From Candidatus Lachnocurva vaginae (GTDB taxonomy: Bacteria; Bacillota; Clostridia; Lachnospirales; Lachnospiraceae), in assembly GCA_011082265.1 (NCBI GenBank), contig CP049781.1:620001-684000 (forward strand): 64,000 bases of DNA, read 5' to 3'. The translations under genes and the position numbers were made by a program. How positions within the stretch are numbered: position 1 is the first letter of the stretch; each line of letters starts with the position of its first letter. This document shows positions 34,935 to 44,573 of the stretch, one piece after another. The notes below the pieces were generated by a model. It was not told the origin of the DNA. It saw nothing but the letters and a program-made list of their open reading frames with translations, and did no database searches.

Positions 34935-36020
34935 ATGAGTTCTACTATAGGAACTTTATTTAAGGTTACAACATTCGGAGAGTCACATGGTGAAGGAGTA
35001 GGGTGCGTTATAGATGGTTGCCCTGCGGGACTTTTATTTGATTATGATTATATTAAAAGTTATTTAAAAAGAAGGCGTCCATCAGCATTTTTCTCAACAG
35101 GAAGAATAGAAGAAGATTCTTTTAAAGTGTTATCCGGTATATTTAACGGATATACTTTAGGAACACCAATCTCTGTCGTGATTTTTAACGAAAATCAAAA
35201 TTCAAAGGATTATGAAGATATAAAAGATATATATAGGCCGTCTCATGCCGATTTTACTTATGATGAGAAATATCATATAAGAGATTATAGAGGAGGCGGA
35301 AGAGCTTCGGGACGAGAAACAGTAGCAAGAGTATTTTCAGGTGCTGTTGCTAAGATGATTTTAAAAGAATTAGGAATCGAAGTAATTTCGTACACAAAAT
35401 CAATAGGCACTGTTGCAGCAGAGAATATAGACATTTCAGAAAGGCTTAATAATCCTTTGTTTTTCCCTGACAAAAATAAACTTAAGGACGTAAATTCTCT
35501 TTTAGAAAATATAAAAAAAGAAAAGGATTCTATTGGAGGTGTAGTCGAATGCATCGTAAAGAATCTCCCTACAGGACTGGGAGAGCCTGTATTTGATAAA
35601 ATTGATGCCGCTCTTTCAAAAGAGTGTATGTCAATAGGCGGAGTAAAAGGAGTTGAAATAGGAGACGGATTTTTATCAGCAACGATGAAAGGAAGTCAAT
35701 ATAATGACGAATTTTATGTAAAGGATAATAAAGTAAAAAAGAAAACGAACCATGCAGGTGGAATATTAGGAGGTATAACGGACGGAGATGATTTAATTTT
35801 ACGAGCAATCGTAAAGCCTACGCCTTCAATTGGGAAAATGCAGCATACAGTAAGCTCTTTAAAAGAAGAAAAGGATATAGAAATAAAGGGAAGGCATGAT
35901 GTATGTATAGTTCCAAGAGTTTCGGTTGTTGTTGAAGCTATGGTATCTATGACTATAATAGATATGCTTCTTTTAAATATGTCATCTAATATGGAAAATA
36001 TTAAAAAGATTTACTCTTAG
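34935..36020 (+). CDS. aroC: chorismate synthase
   Basis: The last shikimate enzyme, converting EPSP to chorismate with reduced FMN. The 361-residue protein has FGESHGEGVGCVIDGCPAGL at the N-terminus, RPSHADFTY in the first third, DYRGGGRASGRETVARV and a C-terminal KPTPSI. AGGAGG lies 5 bases before ATG. No other shikimate gene is nearby. Confidence 0.97.
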   Translation: MSSTIGTLFKVTTFGESHGEGVGCVIDGCPAGLLFDYDYIKSYLKRRRPSAFFSTGRIEEDSFKVLSGIFNGYTLGTPISVVIFNENQNSKDYEDIKDIYRPSHADFTYDEKYHIRDYRGGGRASGRETVARVFSGAVAKMILKELGIEVISYTKSIGTVAAENIDISERLNNPLFFPDKNKLKDVNSLLENIKKEKDSIGGVVECIVKNLPTGLGEPVFDKIDAALSKECMSIGGVKGVEIGDGFLSATMKGSQYNDEFYVKDNKVKKKTNHAGGILGGITDGDDLILRAIVKPTPSIGKMQHTVSSLKEEKDIEIKGRHDVCIVPRVSVVVEAMVSMTIIDMLLLNMSSNMENIKKIYS

Positions 36021-36135
36021 AGTATTTTAAAATATTATTATAAAGTTTAATAAGACAAGTAATTGCTAAGCTTTTAGGAAAAACTAATTTCATTTATCTT
36101 AAAAGCAAATATTTTTAATCAAAATGGAGATTTAA

Positions 36136-37290
36136 ATGGAAAAAGCAACTTATAAAATTTTAAAAATGGACGGAATGGCAAAAAGAGCTGAATTTAAAAC
36201 TGTTCATGGAACTGTTGAAACTCCTTTATTTATGAATGTAGCTACTGCAGCGGCAATCAAGGGAGGAGTTTCAACTGTAGATTTAAAGAAAATTAAGACT
36301 CAAGTTTCTTTATCAAATACTTATCATCTTCATGTAAGAACCGGTGATGCTATGATAAAAAAGCTTGGAGGACTTCATAAAATGATGAATTGGGATAGAC
36401 CAATTCTTACAGATTCCGGTGGATTTCAAGTATTTTCTCTTGCAAGTCTTAGAAATATAAAGGAAGAAGGAGTAACATTCAAATCACATGTTGATGGTAG
36501 GAAAATATTCATGGGACCTGAGGAAAGTATGACAATACAGTCTAATTTAGGATCCACAATTGCTATGGCATTTGATGAATGTCCGAGCTCTCTTGCAGAA
36601 AGAAGCTATGTTGAAAATTCTGTACAAAGAACTACAAGATGGCTTGTTCGCTGTATTAAGAAGATGAATGAACTTAATTCAATCGAAGATACTATAAATA
36701 AAAAGCAGATGCTTTTTGGAATAAATCAGGGAGCTATTTTTAAAGATATAAGGATTGATCATGCAAAGAGAATTTCAGAACTTGATTTAGACGGATATGC
36801 AATCGGCGGACTTGCAGTAGGAGAGCCTAATGAAGCAATGTATGAAGCAGTAGAGTATATAACGCCAAATTTACCTAAAGATAAACCGACATATCTTATG
36901 GGAGTTGGAACTCCACGTGATATTTTGGAGTCTGTTGAAAGAGGAGTTGATTTTTTTGACTGTGTATATCCTAGTAGAAATGGAAGACATGGACATGCTT
37001 ATACAAGGTATGGTCGACTTAATTTAAATAATAAAAGGTTTGAACTTGATTTAAGACCTTTAGAAGAAGATTGTCCTTGTGAAGCTTGTACATACTATTC
37101 AAGAGCATATATCCACCATCTTATAAAAGCAAAAGAAATTCTCGGTATGAGACTTTTGGTTATACATAATCTTTGCTTTTATAATAGGCTTATGGAAGAA
37201 ATAAGATATGCTATTGAGAAGGAAAATTATAAAAAATTTAAAAATGATTTTATATCAGATATGGAATATGGAGAAAAACATCCTATGTAA
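36136..37290 (+). CDS. tgt: tRNA-guanine transglycosylase
   Basis: Inserts preQ1 at position 34 of His, Asp, Asn and Tyr tRNAs. The 384-residue TIM-barrel protein has the catalytic TDSGGFQVFSL near residue 95, GGLAVGEPNE, DCVYPSRNGRHG, and the zinc ligands CPCEAC followed by H. Followed by yajC, a common tgt neighbour. No preQ1 riboswitch was recognised in the 115-base leader. Confidence 0.97.
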   Translation: MEKATYKILKMDGMAKRAEFKTVHGTVETPLFMNVATAAAIKGGVSTVDLKKIKTQVSLSNTYHLHVRTGDAMIKKLGGLHKMMNWDRPILTDSGGFQVFSLASLRNIKEEGVTFKSHVDGRKIFMGPEESMTIQSNLGSTIAMAFDECPSSLAERSYVENSVQRTTRWLVRCIKKMNELNSIEDTINKKQMLFGINQGAIFKDIRIDHAKRISELDLDGYAIGGLAVGEPNEAMYEAVEYITPNLPKDKPTYLMGVGTPRDILESVERGVDFFDCVYPSRNGRHGHAYTRYGRLNLNNKRFELDLRPLEEDCPCEACTYYSRAYIHHLIKAKEILGMRLLVIHNLCFYNRLMEEIRYAIEKENYKKFKNDFISDMEYGEKHPM

Positions 37291-37390
37291 AAATTGTATA
37301 CAAAAAAATGCATAAAATTATTGCATAAAAAAATGTGATTGGTTAAAATGGTTTCGCAGATGTTGTTTTTGTAAAAAGAAAGGAAAGAGA

Positions 37391-37738
37391 ATGGGAATAT
37401 TATCTGTAGCGACAGCCACAAATCAAAGTTATATTATGATTGTGTGGATATTGCTTCTCGGAGGCTTTATGTATTTCTTCATGATAAGACCTCAAAAAAA
37501 GGCTGAACATAAGAAAAGAGAAATGCTTAATGCCATGGAAGTAGGAGATACAATTCTTACTACAAGCGGGTTTTATGGAGTTATAATAGACATTCAGGAT
37601 GATACCGTTATTGTTGAATTCGGCAATAATAAAAATTGTAGAATTCCTATGCAAAAAGCGGCAGTGTCCATGATTGAAAAACCGGAAGATGCCGTTACAA
37701 AAAAAGAAGAAAAAAAAGATAAAAACGATAAAAAATAA
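37391..37738 (+). CDS. yajC: preprotein translocase subunit YajC
   Basis: A 115-residue single-span protein associated with SecDF. The helix is about residues 13-33 (SYIMIVWILLLGGFMYFFMI), followed by the signature RPQKKAEHKKREMLNAMEVGD and a beta-rich domain, then a Lys/Glu tail. secD and secF are not in the window. A short hairpin AAAGCT-TTCG-AGCTTT follows at about 37779-37796 without a clear U-run. Confidence 0.93.
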   Translation: MGILSVATATNQSYIMIVWILLLGGFMYFFMIRPQKKAEHKKREMLNAMEVGDTILTTSGFYGVIIDIQDDTVIVEFGNNKNCRIPMQKAAVSMIEKPEDAVTKKEEKKDKNDKK

Positions 37739-37858
37739 GTTTTTATCACTAAAACAAAAACTTAATATAGAAAAGAAAAGCTTTCGAGCTTTAGATAAAA
37801 ATTAAAAAAGTATCAAGGGAACAAAAAATATTGATTATTTTTTGTTAGAGGGAGGGTC

Positions 37859-39229
37859 ATGCTAAAAGATTTTTTTAAGCTAAATGAAAATGGTACTAAT
37901 GTAAAGACGGAAGTTATCGGAGGTATTACGACATTTATGACAATGGCGTATATACTTGCGGTAAATCCGAGTATTTTATCTGCATCCGGAATGGATAAAG
38001 AAGCCGTTCTTATAGCAACTTGTCTGGCTTCATTCATAGGAACTCTTTGTATGGCTTTTATGGCAAATTATCCATTCGCTTTAGCACCGGGACTTGGACT
38101 TAATGCTTATTTTGCATTTACAGTCTGCGGTAAAATGGGTTATTCATGGAAAGTTGCGTTATTTGCAGTTTTTGTAGAGGGTGTAATATTTATTATACTT
38201 TCACTTACAAAAGTAAGAGAAGCTATATTCAATGCGATACCTATAACTTTAAAAAAAGGAGTAGGAGCAGGAATAGGACTTTTTGTAGCTTTTATAGGGC
38301 TTCAAAGTTCACATCTTGTAGTTAAAAGTGATGCTACACTTGTCGCAGGTGTAGATTTTATGAAAGATTTCAATACAACTGGTATATGTGCACTTCTTAC
38401 ACTTGTAGGCCTGTTATTTACAATAATTCTTGTAATGAAGAATGTTCATTCAGCTATTCTTTCGGGTATTATATTTACTTGGGTACTCGGCATGATTATG
38501 CAAGCGTTAAATATTTATATACCTGATGTAAAGCACGGATATTATTCATTATATCCTTCTATGCATTTCACAAATTTTTCTAAAATTTCAGAAACCTTCG
38601 GACAGTGTTTCAATTTGGATTTTAAAAATGTAGGATTGGTAAATTTCATAGTAGTATGTTTTTCATTCTTATTCGTAGATATGTTTGATACTGTAGGTAC
38701 TTTAATTGGAGTTTCAAACAAATCGGGAATGCTTGATGAAAAAGGATGTCTTCCTAAAGTAAAAGAAGCTCTTCTTGCTGATGCGGTTGCAACTTGTGCA
38801 GGTGCTGTTTTAGGAACATCTACGACGACAACATTTGTTGAAAGTTCAGCAGGAGTAGGAGCGGGAGCGAGAACCGGTCTTGCGTCTGTTGTTACGGGAC
38901 TCATGTTTCTTCTTGCAGTTTTATTTTCACCTATATTTATCTCCATTCCGGGATTTGCAACAGCTCCGGCACTTTTGTATGTAGGATTCTTAATGGTTTC
39001 CGCAATGCTTGATATTGATTTTAACGATTTAAGAGAATCAGTACCTGCATATCTTACTATCGTGTGTATGCCTCTTATGTATAGCATTGCTGAAGGAATT
39101 TCAATTGGAGTAATTTCATATGTTATAATTAATGTTTTAGGAAATCTTATGACTGATGAAAAAAAGAAAATTACACCACTTATGTATGTTCTTGCAATAC
39201 TATTTGTATTAAAATACATATTCCTATAA
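37859..39229 (+). CDS. NCS2 family purine permease (AzgA-like)
   Basis: A 456-residue transporter with about 12 membrane segments. Family features include TEVIGGITTFMTMAYILAVN at the N-terminus, ALAPGLGLNAYF, FVDMFDTVGTL, and LGTSTTTTFVESSAGVGAGA. These match the adenine/guanine/hypoxanthine permease branch rather than the uracil branch. The leader lacks a recognisable purine riboswitch but has an A/T-rich hairpin ACAAAAAATA...TATTTTTTGT just before the GGGAGGG ribosome site. Confidence 0.92.
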   Translation: MLKDFFKLNENGTNVKTEVIGGITTFMTMAYILAVNPSILSASGMDKEAVLIATCLASFIGTLCMAFMANYPFALAPGLGLNAYFAFTVCGKMGYSWKVALFAVFVEGVIFIILSLTKVREAIFNAIPITLKKGVGAGIGLFVAFIGLQSSHLVVKSDATLVAGVDFMKDFNTTGICALLTLVGLLFTIILVMKNVHSAILSGIIFTWVLGMIMQALNIYIPDVKHGYYSLYPSMHFTNFSKISETFGQCFNLDFKNVGLVNFIVVCFSFLFVDMFDTVGTLIGVSNKSGMLDEKGCLPKVKEALLADAVATCAGAVLGTSTTTTFVESSAGVGAGARTGLASVVTGLMFLLAVLFSPIFISIPGFATAPALLYVGFLMVSAMLDIDFNDLRESVPAYLTIVCMPLMYSIAEGISIGVISYVIINVLGNLMTDEKKKITPLMYVLAILFVLKYIFL

Positions 39230-39257
39230 AGACAATTTCGACTTAATAGGTTACAAT

Positions 39258-39300
39258 AAGACTATGGATTAAATTCCATAGTCTTATTTTTATTTATTTT
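39258..39300 (+). terminator. intrinsic terminator after the purine permease
   Basis: AAGACTATGGA (39258-39268) pairs perfectly with TCCATAGTCTT (39275-39285), 6-base loop, then a U-rich run to 39300. Confidence 0.9.
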
Positions 39301-39406
39301 CCCAATAAATTTTTTTAAAATAAAAAATGAAAAGAATATTTCTTATGTAGAAAACTTTAACATTAAGTTTTATAATGAGAAAAGTAAATATTTTATGGAG
39401 AGAATT

Positions 39407-41617
39407 ATGAAAAACAGAATAAATAAATTTTTGAAATCCGTTGTAGTTTCACTTGTTTTAGTGATTACTTTTTTGACATGCAAAGCAAATGCTATAGGCC
39501 GAACTAATATTGCAATATCAAACACTTCACCTAAAGATGGAGAAGAAGTTACTGTTACTATTACAGGAACTCAGGGAGGAGATAAGATTAGAGTAAGCTA
39601 TTCGGAACCTTTAAGCTTTAAATCGTGTAGTGCTCCGAATACTGTAAATAATGGATTGATTACATTTACAGGAAATAGAACTACTATTACTTTTATATGT
39701 AAAGGGTCGGGTACTGCCGATATATTGGCTGCTGGTGCTCAGAATGAAAAAAGTTCAGTTAAATTAAAAGTACTTCCGAGTAGTGCGACATCAAATGATT
39801 CAAATAGAAAAAATAAAGAGAAGAGCAAAACTAAACAAAATAAAGATAAAGATATAGATAAAACAGATGGTTCTGCCAATAAAAAATTAAAGAATGGAGT
39901 ATTTTATATTGATGGGAAAAATTATGTAATTTCTGAAAATATAAAAGATAATATAGCTCCTAAGGGATTTTCTATTAAATCGGAAAATATAGACGGATTA
40001 AATAAGAAAGCTTTATCTAATGGAAATGTTACTCTTTTACTTTTAAAAGAGAAAAATACAAAGGATGATCAAGGGAAACTTTTTATTTATGATAAAGATA
40101 GTGGAGAAGTAAAAGAAATGAAACTTCTCGGGACGTTGGACAATTACTTAATGGTTATGATTCCAAGTGATATTCCGTCTCCTTATCTTAATTTTGAAAA
40201 TAAAGAGTATAATAATAAAAGCTATCCGGTTTACATTTATAAAGATAAGGGTAAAAAAAGAATTTTTGCTTATGGAATTACTTCAAAAGATAAAGATGCT
40301 TGCTGGTATGAACTTAAAGGGAAAAATGGAGAATTTAAAAAGATAAGTGAAAAGATATTACAATCTTTAGGTAAAGATAAGGTCTTAAATCATAAAAAGA
40401 AAGATGGAGAATTCAGCTTAAAAAAAATTAAAAACTTTATTTTAAACATACCTAATAATCCTAAACATTTTTTAATATTTTTGTCGGTTATTTTTGTAGT
40501 GCTATTACTTATCTTTGTAAATACTATAAGACTTATGCTTAAAAATAGGAAAAAAGATAAGGACGATGAGATATTTGATAATAACTCTTCAGATGAAACT
40601 ATTGATTTATTGAGTAAAAGCTTAGAAAAGAAAAAAAGTGAAAGAGAAGTAAAAAAGAGTAATAGTTTAGATAAAAAAAGAAATCATTCTTTATTAAAAG
40701 AACATTCTCTTTTAAGGGAAGAAAAAGAGGATGATGATATTGACGGAATCAGTGAGTCCTTAATTAGAGAAGTATCAAGCGATGTCGATAATAAATCTTC
40801 TAAAATTTCAAAGGAGCGTAGGTCTCATGTAGTAAATAGTACTAATTTAGAGGAATTGGAAATTAGAAGACAGTTTAATATGCTGGGTTTAAAAAGAGGG
40901 CATGAGGACTTAGAGTTTAATAACTTAAAAAATGAAAAACAAAAGGATTATAATGTAAATACACCGGAATATGAAGAACCGGGGGATTTATCAGAAACTA
41001 AAACAATAAAGAAAGACGACGTAATGTCTGAAAATATTCAGGCTGATAAGGGGCCAATGTCCGGAAGTATTATAGTTGACGATGGACCGATGTCCGGAAG
41101 CATCAAGGTTGATAAGGGACCGATATCCGGAAATGCTCAAGTTGATGAAGGACCAATCTCTGAAATTAAATTACAGAAAGAAGAAGTACAGGCTGAAAAT
41201 GACAAATCAGAGGCTAAAGAAATTCAGAATGACATTAAACCTAAAAATGAAGAAGCATTTAGGGAAGAGATAAAACCTAAAAGAGAAGAAGCATTTAGGA
41301 AAGAGATAAAACCTAAGAATGAAGAAGCATTTAGGAAAGAAATAAAACCTAAAAATGAAGAAGCATTTAGAGAGGAGATTAAGCAAAAAGAAGAACCTAA
41401 GGAGGGTGAATATAAAAAGGAAGATGAATCTGAAGAATTAAGACTTGAAAAAACATTACAAAAAGTAGTACAGACTGAAGAAAAAGCTAATGAATCTCGT
41501 GCTTTAAAGGGGAAAATAGGACGAAGAGAAGAAATAATAAAGGAAGACAACAAGAGAAAAGATAAACATACTAGAGATAATAAAAATATAGATTTTATGG
41601 ATTTAAATGATTTATAA
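39407..41617 (+). CDS. type I membrane protein with repeat-rich cytoplasmic tail, function unknown
   Basis: ATG 39407 is preferred over 39395 because GGAGAG lies between them. The roughly 736-residue protein has a signal peptide (NKFLKSVVVSLVLVITFLT), an extracellular beta-sandwich-like domain of about 100 residues (cohesin/Big-like: VTVTITGTQGGDKIRV), a Lys-rich linker, a second extracellular region, and one membrane helix near residues 352-376 (FLIFLSVIFVVLLLIFVNTI). The remaining 350 residues are cytoplasmic and highly charged, with an 11-residue repeat (GPMSGSIKVDK) and a 12-residue repeat (IKPKNEEAFRKE). It sits just before clpC. I do not recognise a function; anchoring a cytoplasmic partner to an envelope signal is conceivable. 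Confidence 0.75.
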   Translation: MKNRINKFLKSVVVSLVLVITFLTCKANAIGRTNIAISNTSPKDGEEVTVTITGTQGGDKIRVSYSEPLSFKSCSAPNTVNNGLITFTGNRTTITFICKGSGTADILAAGAQNEKSSVKLKVLPSSATSNDSNRKNKEKSKTKQNKDKDIDKTDGSANKKLKNGVFYIDGKNYVISENIKDNIAPKGFSIKSENIDGLNKKALSNGNVTLLLLKEKNTKDDQGKLFIYDKDSGEVKEMKLLGTLDNYLMVMIPSDIPSPYLNFENKEYNNKSYPVYIYKDKGKKRIFAYGITSKDKDACWYELKGKNGEFKKISEKILQSLGKDKVLNHKKKDGEFSLKKIKNFILNIPNNPKHFLIFLSVIFVVLLLIFVNTIRLMLKNRKKDKDDEIFDNNSSDETIDLLSKSLEKKKSEREVKKSNSLDKKRNHSLLKEHSLLREEKEDDDIDGISESLIREVSSDVDNKSSKISKERRSHVVNSTNLEELEIRRQFNMLGLKRGHEDLEFNNLKNEKQKDYNVNTPEYEEPGDLSETKTIKKDDVMSENIQADKGPMSGSIIVDDGPMSGSIKVDKGPISGNAQVDEGPISEIKLQKEEVQAENDKSEAKEIQNDIKPKNEEAFREEIKPKREEAFRKEIKPKNEEAFRKEIKPKNEEAFREEIKQKEEPKEGEYKKEDESEELRLEKTLQKVVQTEEKANESRALKGKIGRREEIIKEDNKRKDKHTRDNKNIDFMDLNDL
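41051..41161 (+). repeat. 33-bp coding tandem repeat
   Basis: Three full in-frame 33-base copies (41051-41083, 41084-41116, 41117-41149) plus a partial fourth, encoding variants of GPMSGSIKVDK. Mostly synonymous or conservative differences. Confidence 0.85.
41234..41377 (+). repeat. 36-bp coding tandem repeat
   Basis: Four in-frame 36-base copies (starting 41234, 41270, 41306, 41342) encoding IKPKNEEAFRKE variants, followed by a degenerate fifth. Near-identity at DNA level suggests recent expansion. Confidence 0.92.
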
Positions 41618-41632
41618 AAAAAGGATGTATAA

Positions 41633-44125
41633 ATGAAATACTCATTACAAGCTGATAAAGCGTTAAAAAAAGCAAAAAAAATTTCTGTAGAGCTTTCACA
41701 TGATTATGTGGGAACGGAACATTTATTATATGGGTTTATGTGTGCTAAAGAATCTATTGCATATGAAGTTCTTAATGAAGAATCTATTACAGCAAAAGAG
41801 ATATTGGAACTTATAAAGAGCATACAAAGAACAAATGACAATATTCCTGTAAAAGAAAAAAGAGGATTTACTCCTAAAATGGACAGGCTTACAATTCTCG
41901 CAAGAGAGCAGGCTACTCTTAGTGAATCAAAAGAAATAGGAACTGAACATCTTCTTATAGCAATGTTTCAAATGAGAGATTGTGCAGCTCTTAGAATTTT
42001 ACATTCATTCGGAGTAAATGAAGAAAGACTTTTTCAGAATTTGACACGTATTATTATTCAGTCTATGGGCGATAAAGGAGAACAATATAGCAGAGCTTTA
42101 GCTAAAAGCTTTAATGAAATGTCGCAAGGAAATGATAAAGAATCCATTCTTTCCAAATTCTCAAGAAATTTAACTAAAATGGCAGAAGAAGATAAATTGG
42201 ATCCTGTTATAGGAAGAGATACTGAAATTGAAAGAGTTATTCAGGTTTTAAGTAGACGTACTAAGAATAATCCGTGCCTTATAGGAGAACCTGGAGTCGG
42301 GAAAACTGCTATTGTTGAAGGGCTTGCTATAAGATTTGCTAAGGGAAATGTTCCAGAGAATTTAAAGGGAATGAAAATAATATCTCTTGATTTATCAGGA
42401 ATGGTTGCAGGAACCAAATATAGAGGTGAATTTGAAGAGAGAATAAAAAATGTTTTAAATGAAATCATAAGAGAAAAAAATATAATTTTATTTATAGATG
42501 AACTTCATACTATTATCGGAGCAGGAGGAGCGGAAGGTGCTCTTGATGCATCCAATATAATGAAACCTGCTCTTTCGCGAGGTGAACTTAATGTTATAGG
42601 TGCTACAACCATTAATGAATATAGAAAGAGAATCGAAAAGGATTCAGCTCTTGAAAGAAGATTTCAGCCGATTATGGTTAGTGAACCTTCAAAAGATGAA
42701 TGTATAGAGATTTTGAAAGGAATCAAATATTTATACGAGGATCATCACAAAGTAAGTATTTCGGATGATGTAATAAAAGCTGCAGTAGAGCTTTCCATAA
42801 GATATGTAAATGACAGATTTTTGCCTGATAAAGCGATTGATCTTATAGATGAAGCTGCTGCAAGATTAAGACTTAAGTATTCTATAATTTCTCCGAGAAT
42901 AGATGAGCTTAAAGAAGAACTTAAAGACTATGATGATCATTTATCGGATCTTATAATTGCGGGAGATTATATAGGTGCAGCAAAGTATAGAGAAGATAAT
43001 AAGAAGAAGAAAAAAGAGCTTGAAAAACTTGAAGCAAAGGAAAATAGGAAGAAGACTGGAGCAAGAGCAGCCTTAAAGATTGATGATATAGCGGAAGTCG
43101 TTTCGGAATGGACAAAAATCCCAGTCACAAAATTAACACAAAGTGAAAAAAGCAGACTTTTAGATCTTGAAAAGGTTTTGCATAAGAGAGTAATAGGACA
43201 GGATGAAGCTGTAAGTGCTGTAGCAAAAGCTGTAAGAAGAGGAAGAGTTGGACTTAAAGTACCGGGAAGACCTATAGGCTCATTTCTATTTTTAGGACCT
43301 ACAGGTGTAGGAAAGACTGAAGTTACTAAGGCTCTTGCACAGGCAGTATTCGGAGATGAAGAAGCTTTGATAAGAGTTGATATGTCTGAATATATGGAAA
43401 AATATAGTGTATCTAAAATTATAGGCTCCGCTCCAGGTTATGTTGGATATGAAGAAGGTGGACAGCTCGCCGAAAAGATTAGAAGGAAGCCTTATTCTGT
43501 AGTTCTTTTTGATGAGATTGAAAAAGCACATAAAGACGTATTTAATATCCTCCTTCAGGTACTTGATGACGGACATATTACGGATTCTAAAGGAAGAAAA
43601 ATTGATTTTAAGAATACTATTATAATAATGACATCGAATGCCGGAGCAAATGCAATAGTTTCTCCAAATCATTTAGGATTTACATTTGATAATTCCGAAA
43701 AAGCTGATTATGAGCAAATGAAAAATGGAGTTATGGATGAAGTAAAGCGAATTTTTAAACCGGAATTTTTAAATAGAATAGACGAAACTATTGTATTTAG
43801 AACTTTAAATAAAGAGGATTTACAAGAAATTGTAAAGCTTTTAGTAGGTAAATTAAAAGATAGATTATTTAAGAATTTCTCTATTAAGCTAAGTATAAAA
43901 GAAGAAGTTTATAAATATATTGTTGATAAATCGTATAATCCTAAATATGGTGCAAGACCGCTTCGACGTGAGATTCAAAATTCAATGGAAAATGAACTTA
44001 CGGATTTAATTTTGGAAGGAAAAATTAAAAATAACGATAGTATACGAGCTGAAATATCAAACGATAAGATTAATTTTAAACATATAGTAAAAGCAAAAAA
44101 GAAAGTTTTGCAAAATAAAAAATAA
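41633..44125 (+). CDS. clpC: ATP-dependent Clp protease ATPase subunit ClpC
   Basis: An 830-residue double-ring AAA+ unfoldase for ClpP. It has two Clp-N repeats (1-140), Walker A GEPGVGKT at 218-225 with LFIDELHT, a UVR-like M region with AGDYIGAAKYREDNKKKKKE near 445, and a second Walker A GPTGVGKT at 555-562. The C-terminal D2-small domain closes the protein. The usual ctsR-mcsA-mcsB partners are missing; instead an unknown membrane protein precedes it and a small hypothetical plus radA follow. The end of the gene merges into an A/T repeat. Confidence 0.95.
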   Translation: MKYSLQADKALKKAKKISVELSHDYVGTEHLLYGFMCAKESIAYEVLNEESITAKEILELIKSIQRTNDNIPVKEKRGFTPKMDRLTILAREQATLSESKEIGTEHLLIAMFQMRDCAALRILHSFGVNEERLFQNLTRIIIQSMGDKGEQYSRALAKSFNEMSQGNDKESILSKFSRNLTKMAEEDKLDPVIGRDTEIERVIQVLSRRTKNNPCLIGEPGVGKTAIVEGLAIRFAKGNVPENLKGMKIISLDLSGMVAGTKYRGEFEERIKNVLNEIIREKNIILFIDELHTIIGAGGAEGALDASNIMKPALSRGELNVIGATTINEYRKRIEKDSALERRFQPIMVSEPSKDECIEILKGIKYLYEDHHKVSISDDVIKAAVELSIRYVNDRFLPDKAIDLIDEAAARLRLKYSIISPRIDELKEELKDYDDHLSDLIIAGDYIGAAKYREDNKKKKKELEKLEAKENRKKTGARAALKIDDIAEVVSEWTKIPVTKLTQSEKSRLLDLEKVLHKRVIGQDEAVSAVAKAVRRGRVGLKVPGRPIGSFLFLGPTGVGKTEVTKALAQAVFGDEEALIRVDMSEYMEKYSVSKIIGSAPGYVGYEEGGQLAEKIRRKPYSVVLFDEIEKAHKDVFNILLQVLDDGHITDSKGRKIDFKNTIIIMTSNAGANAIVSPNHLGFTFDNSEKADYEQMKNGVMDEVKRIFKPEFLNRIDETIVFRTLNKEDLQEIVKLLVGKLKDRLFKNFSIKLSIKEEVYKYIVDKSYNPKYGARPLRREIQNSMENELTDLILEGKIKNNDSIRAEISNDKINFKHIVKAKKKVLQNKK

Positions 44126-44165
44126 AAATAAAAATAATGCATCTCTTAAAAGAAAGGAATGAAAA

Positions 44166-44573
44166 ATGTCAGTTGTTAAAGAGCTTATAATTAAAGAAAA
44201 TAGCTTAATCAGTTTTGGAAACTATGAATTAAATGAAAAAGCAAAAAAGAGTGATTTTATATATAACAAAGATAGCTATAAAATAAAAACCTTTAAGGAT
44301 ATAACTCGACTTGAAAAGAATGACAAATTTTTATTTGAGTCTGTACCTGGTACGGCTGTTCATTCATTTAAGGAAGATGAAAATGGAATGGAATTTACGA
44401 TAGAAGGAGAGCATTCTGTTGAGGTCACGCTCGGACTTTTACCTGAAGAAGAATATAAAGTATTTTTACAAGGGAAAGAGGAACCGGTTTTAAAAACTAA
44501 CCTCGGTGGAAAGCTTACAATATCACTTGATCTTAAAAATGAAGGACCAATAAAGGTAAAAGTGGTGAAATAA
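44166..44573 (+). CDS. small conserved-looking hypothetical protein
   Basis: A 135-residue soluble, beta-rich protein with no signal peptide or membrane helix. Recognisable stretches include LIIKENSLISFGNYELNEK, VPGTAVHSF and NLGGKLTISLDLKNEGPIKVKVVK, which suggests a beta-sandwich end. It has an AAAGGAATG ribosome site, and its stop overlaps the radA ATG by one base (TAATG), so the two are probably co-translated. I do not recognise a family with confidence. Confidence 0.75.
   Translation: MSVVKELIIKENSLISFGNYELNEKAKKSDFIYNKDSYKIKTFKDITRLEKNDKFLFESVPGTAVHSFKEDENGMEFTIEGEHSVEVTLGLLPEEEYKVFLQGKEEPVLKTNLGGKLTISLDLKNEGPIKVKVVK

Noticed and set aside
36021..36135. preQ1 riboswitch upstream of tgt
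   Set aside because: I could not find the short hairpin plus A-rich tail pattern; only a weak GCTTTTA/TAAAAGC pairing is present.
37739..37858. Purine riboswitch upstream of the NCS2 permease
   Set aside because: The conserved three-way junction loops are not seen; only AT-rich hairpins are.
39395..39406. Upstream ATG for the repeat-rich membrane protein
   Set aside because: The GGAGAG ribosome site lies between it and ATG 39407, so the later start is better.
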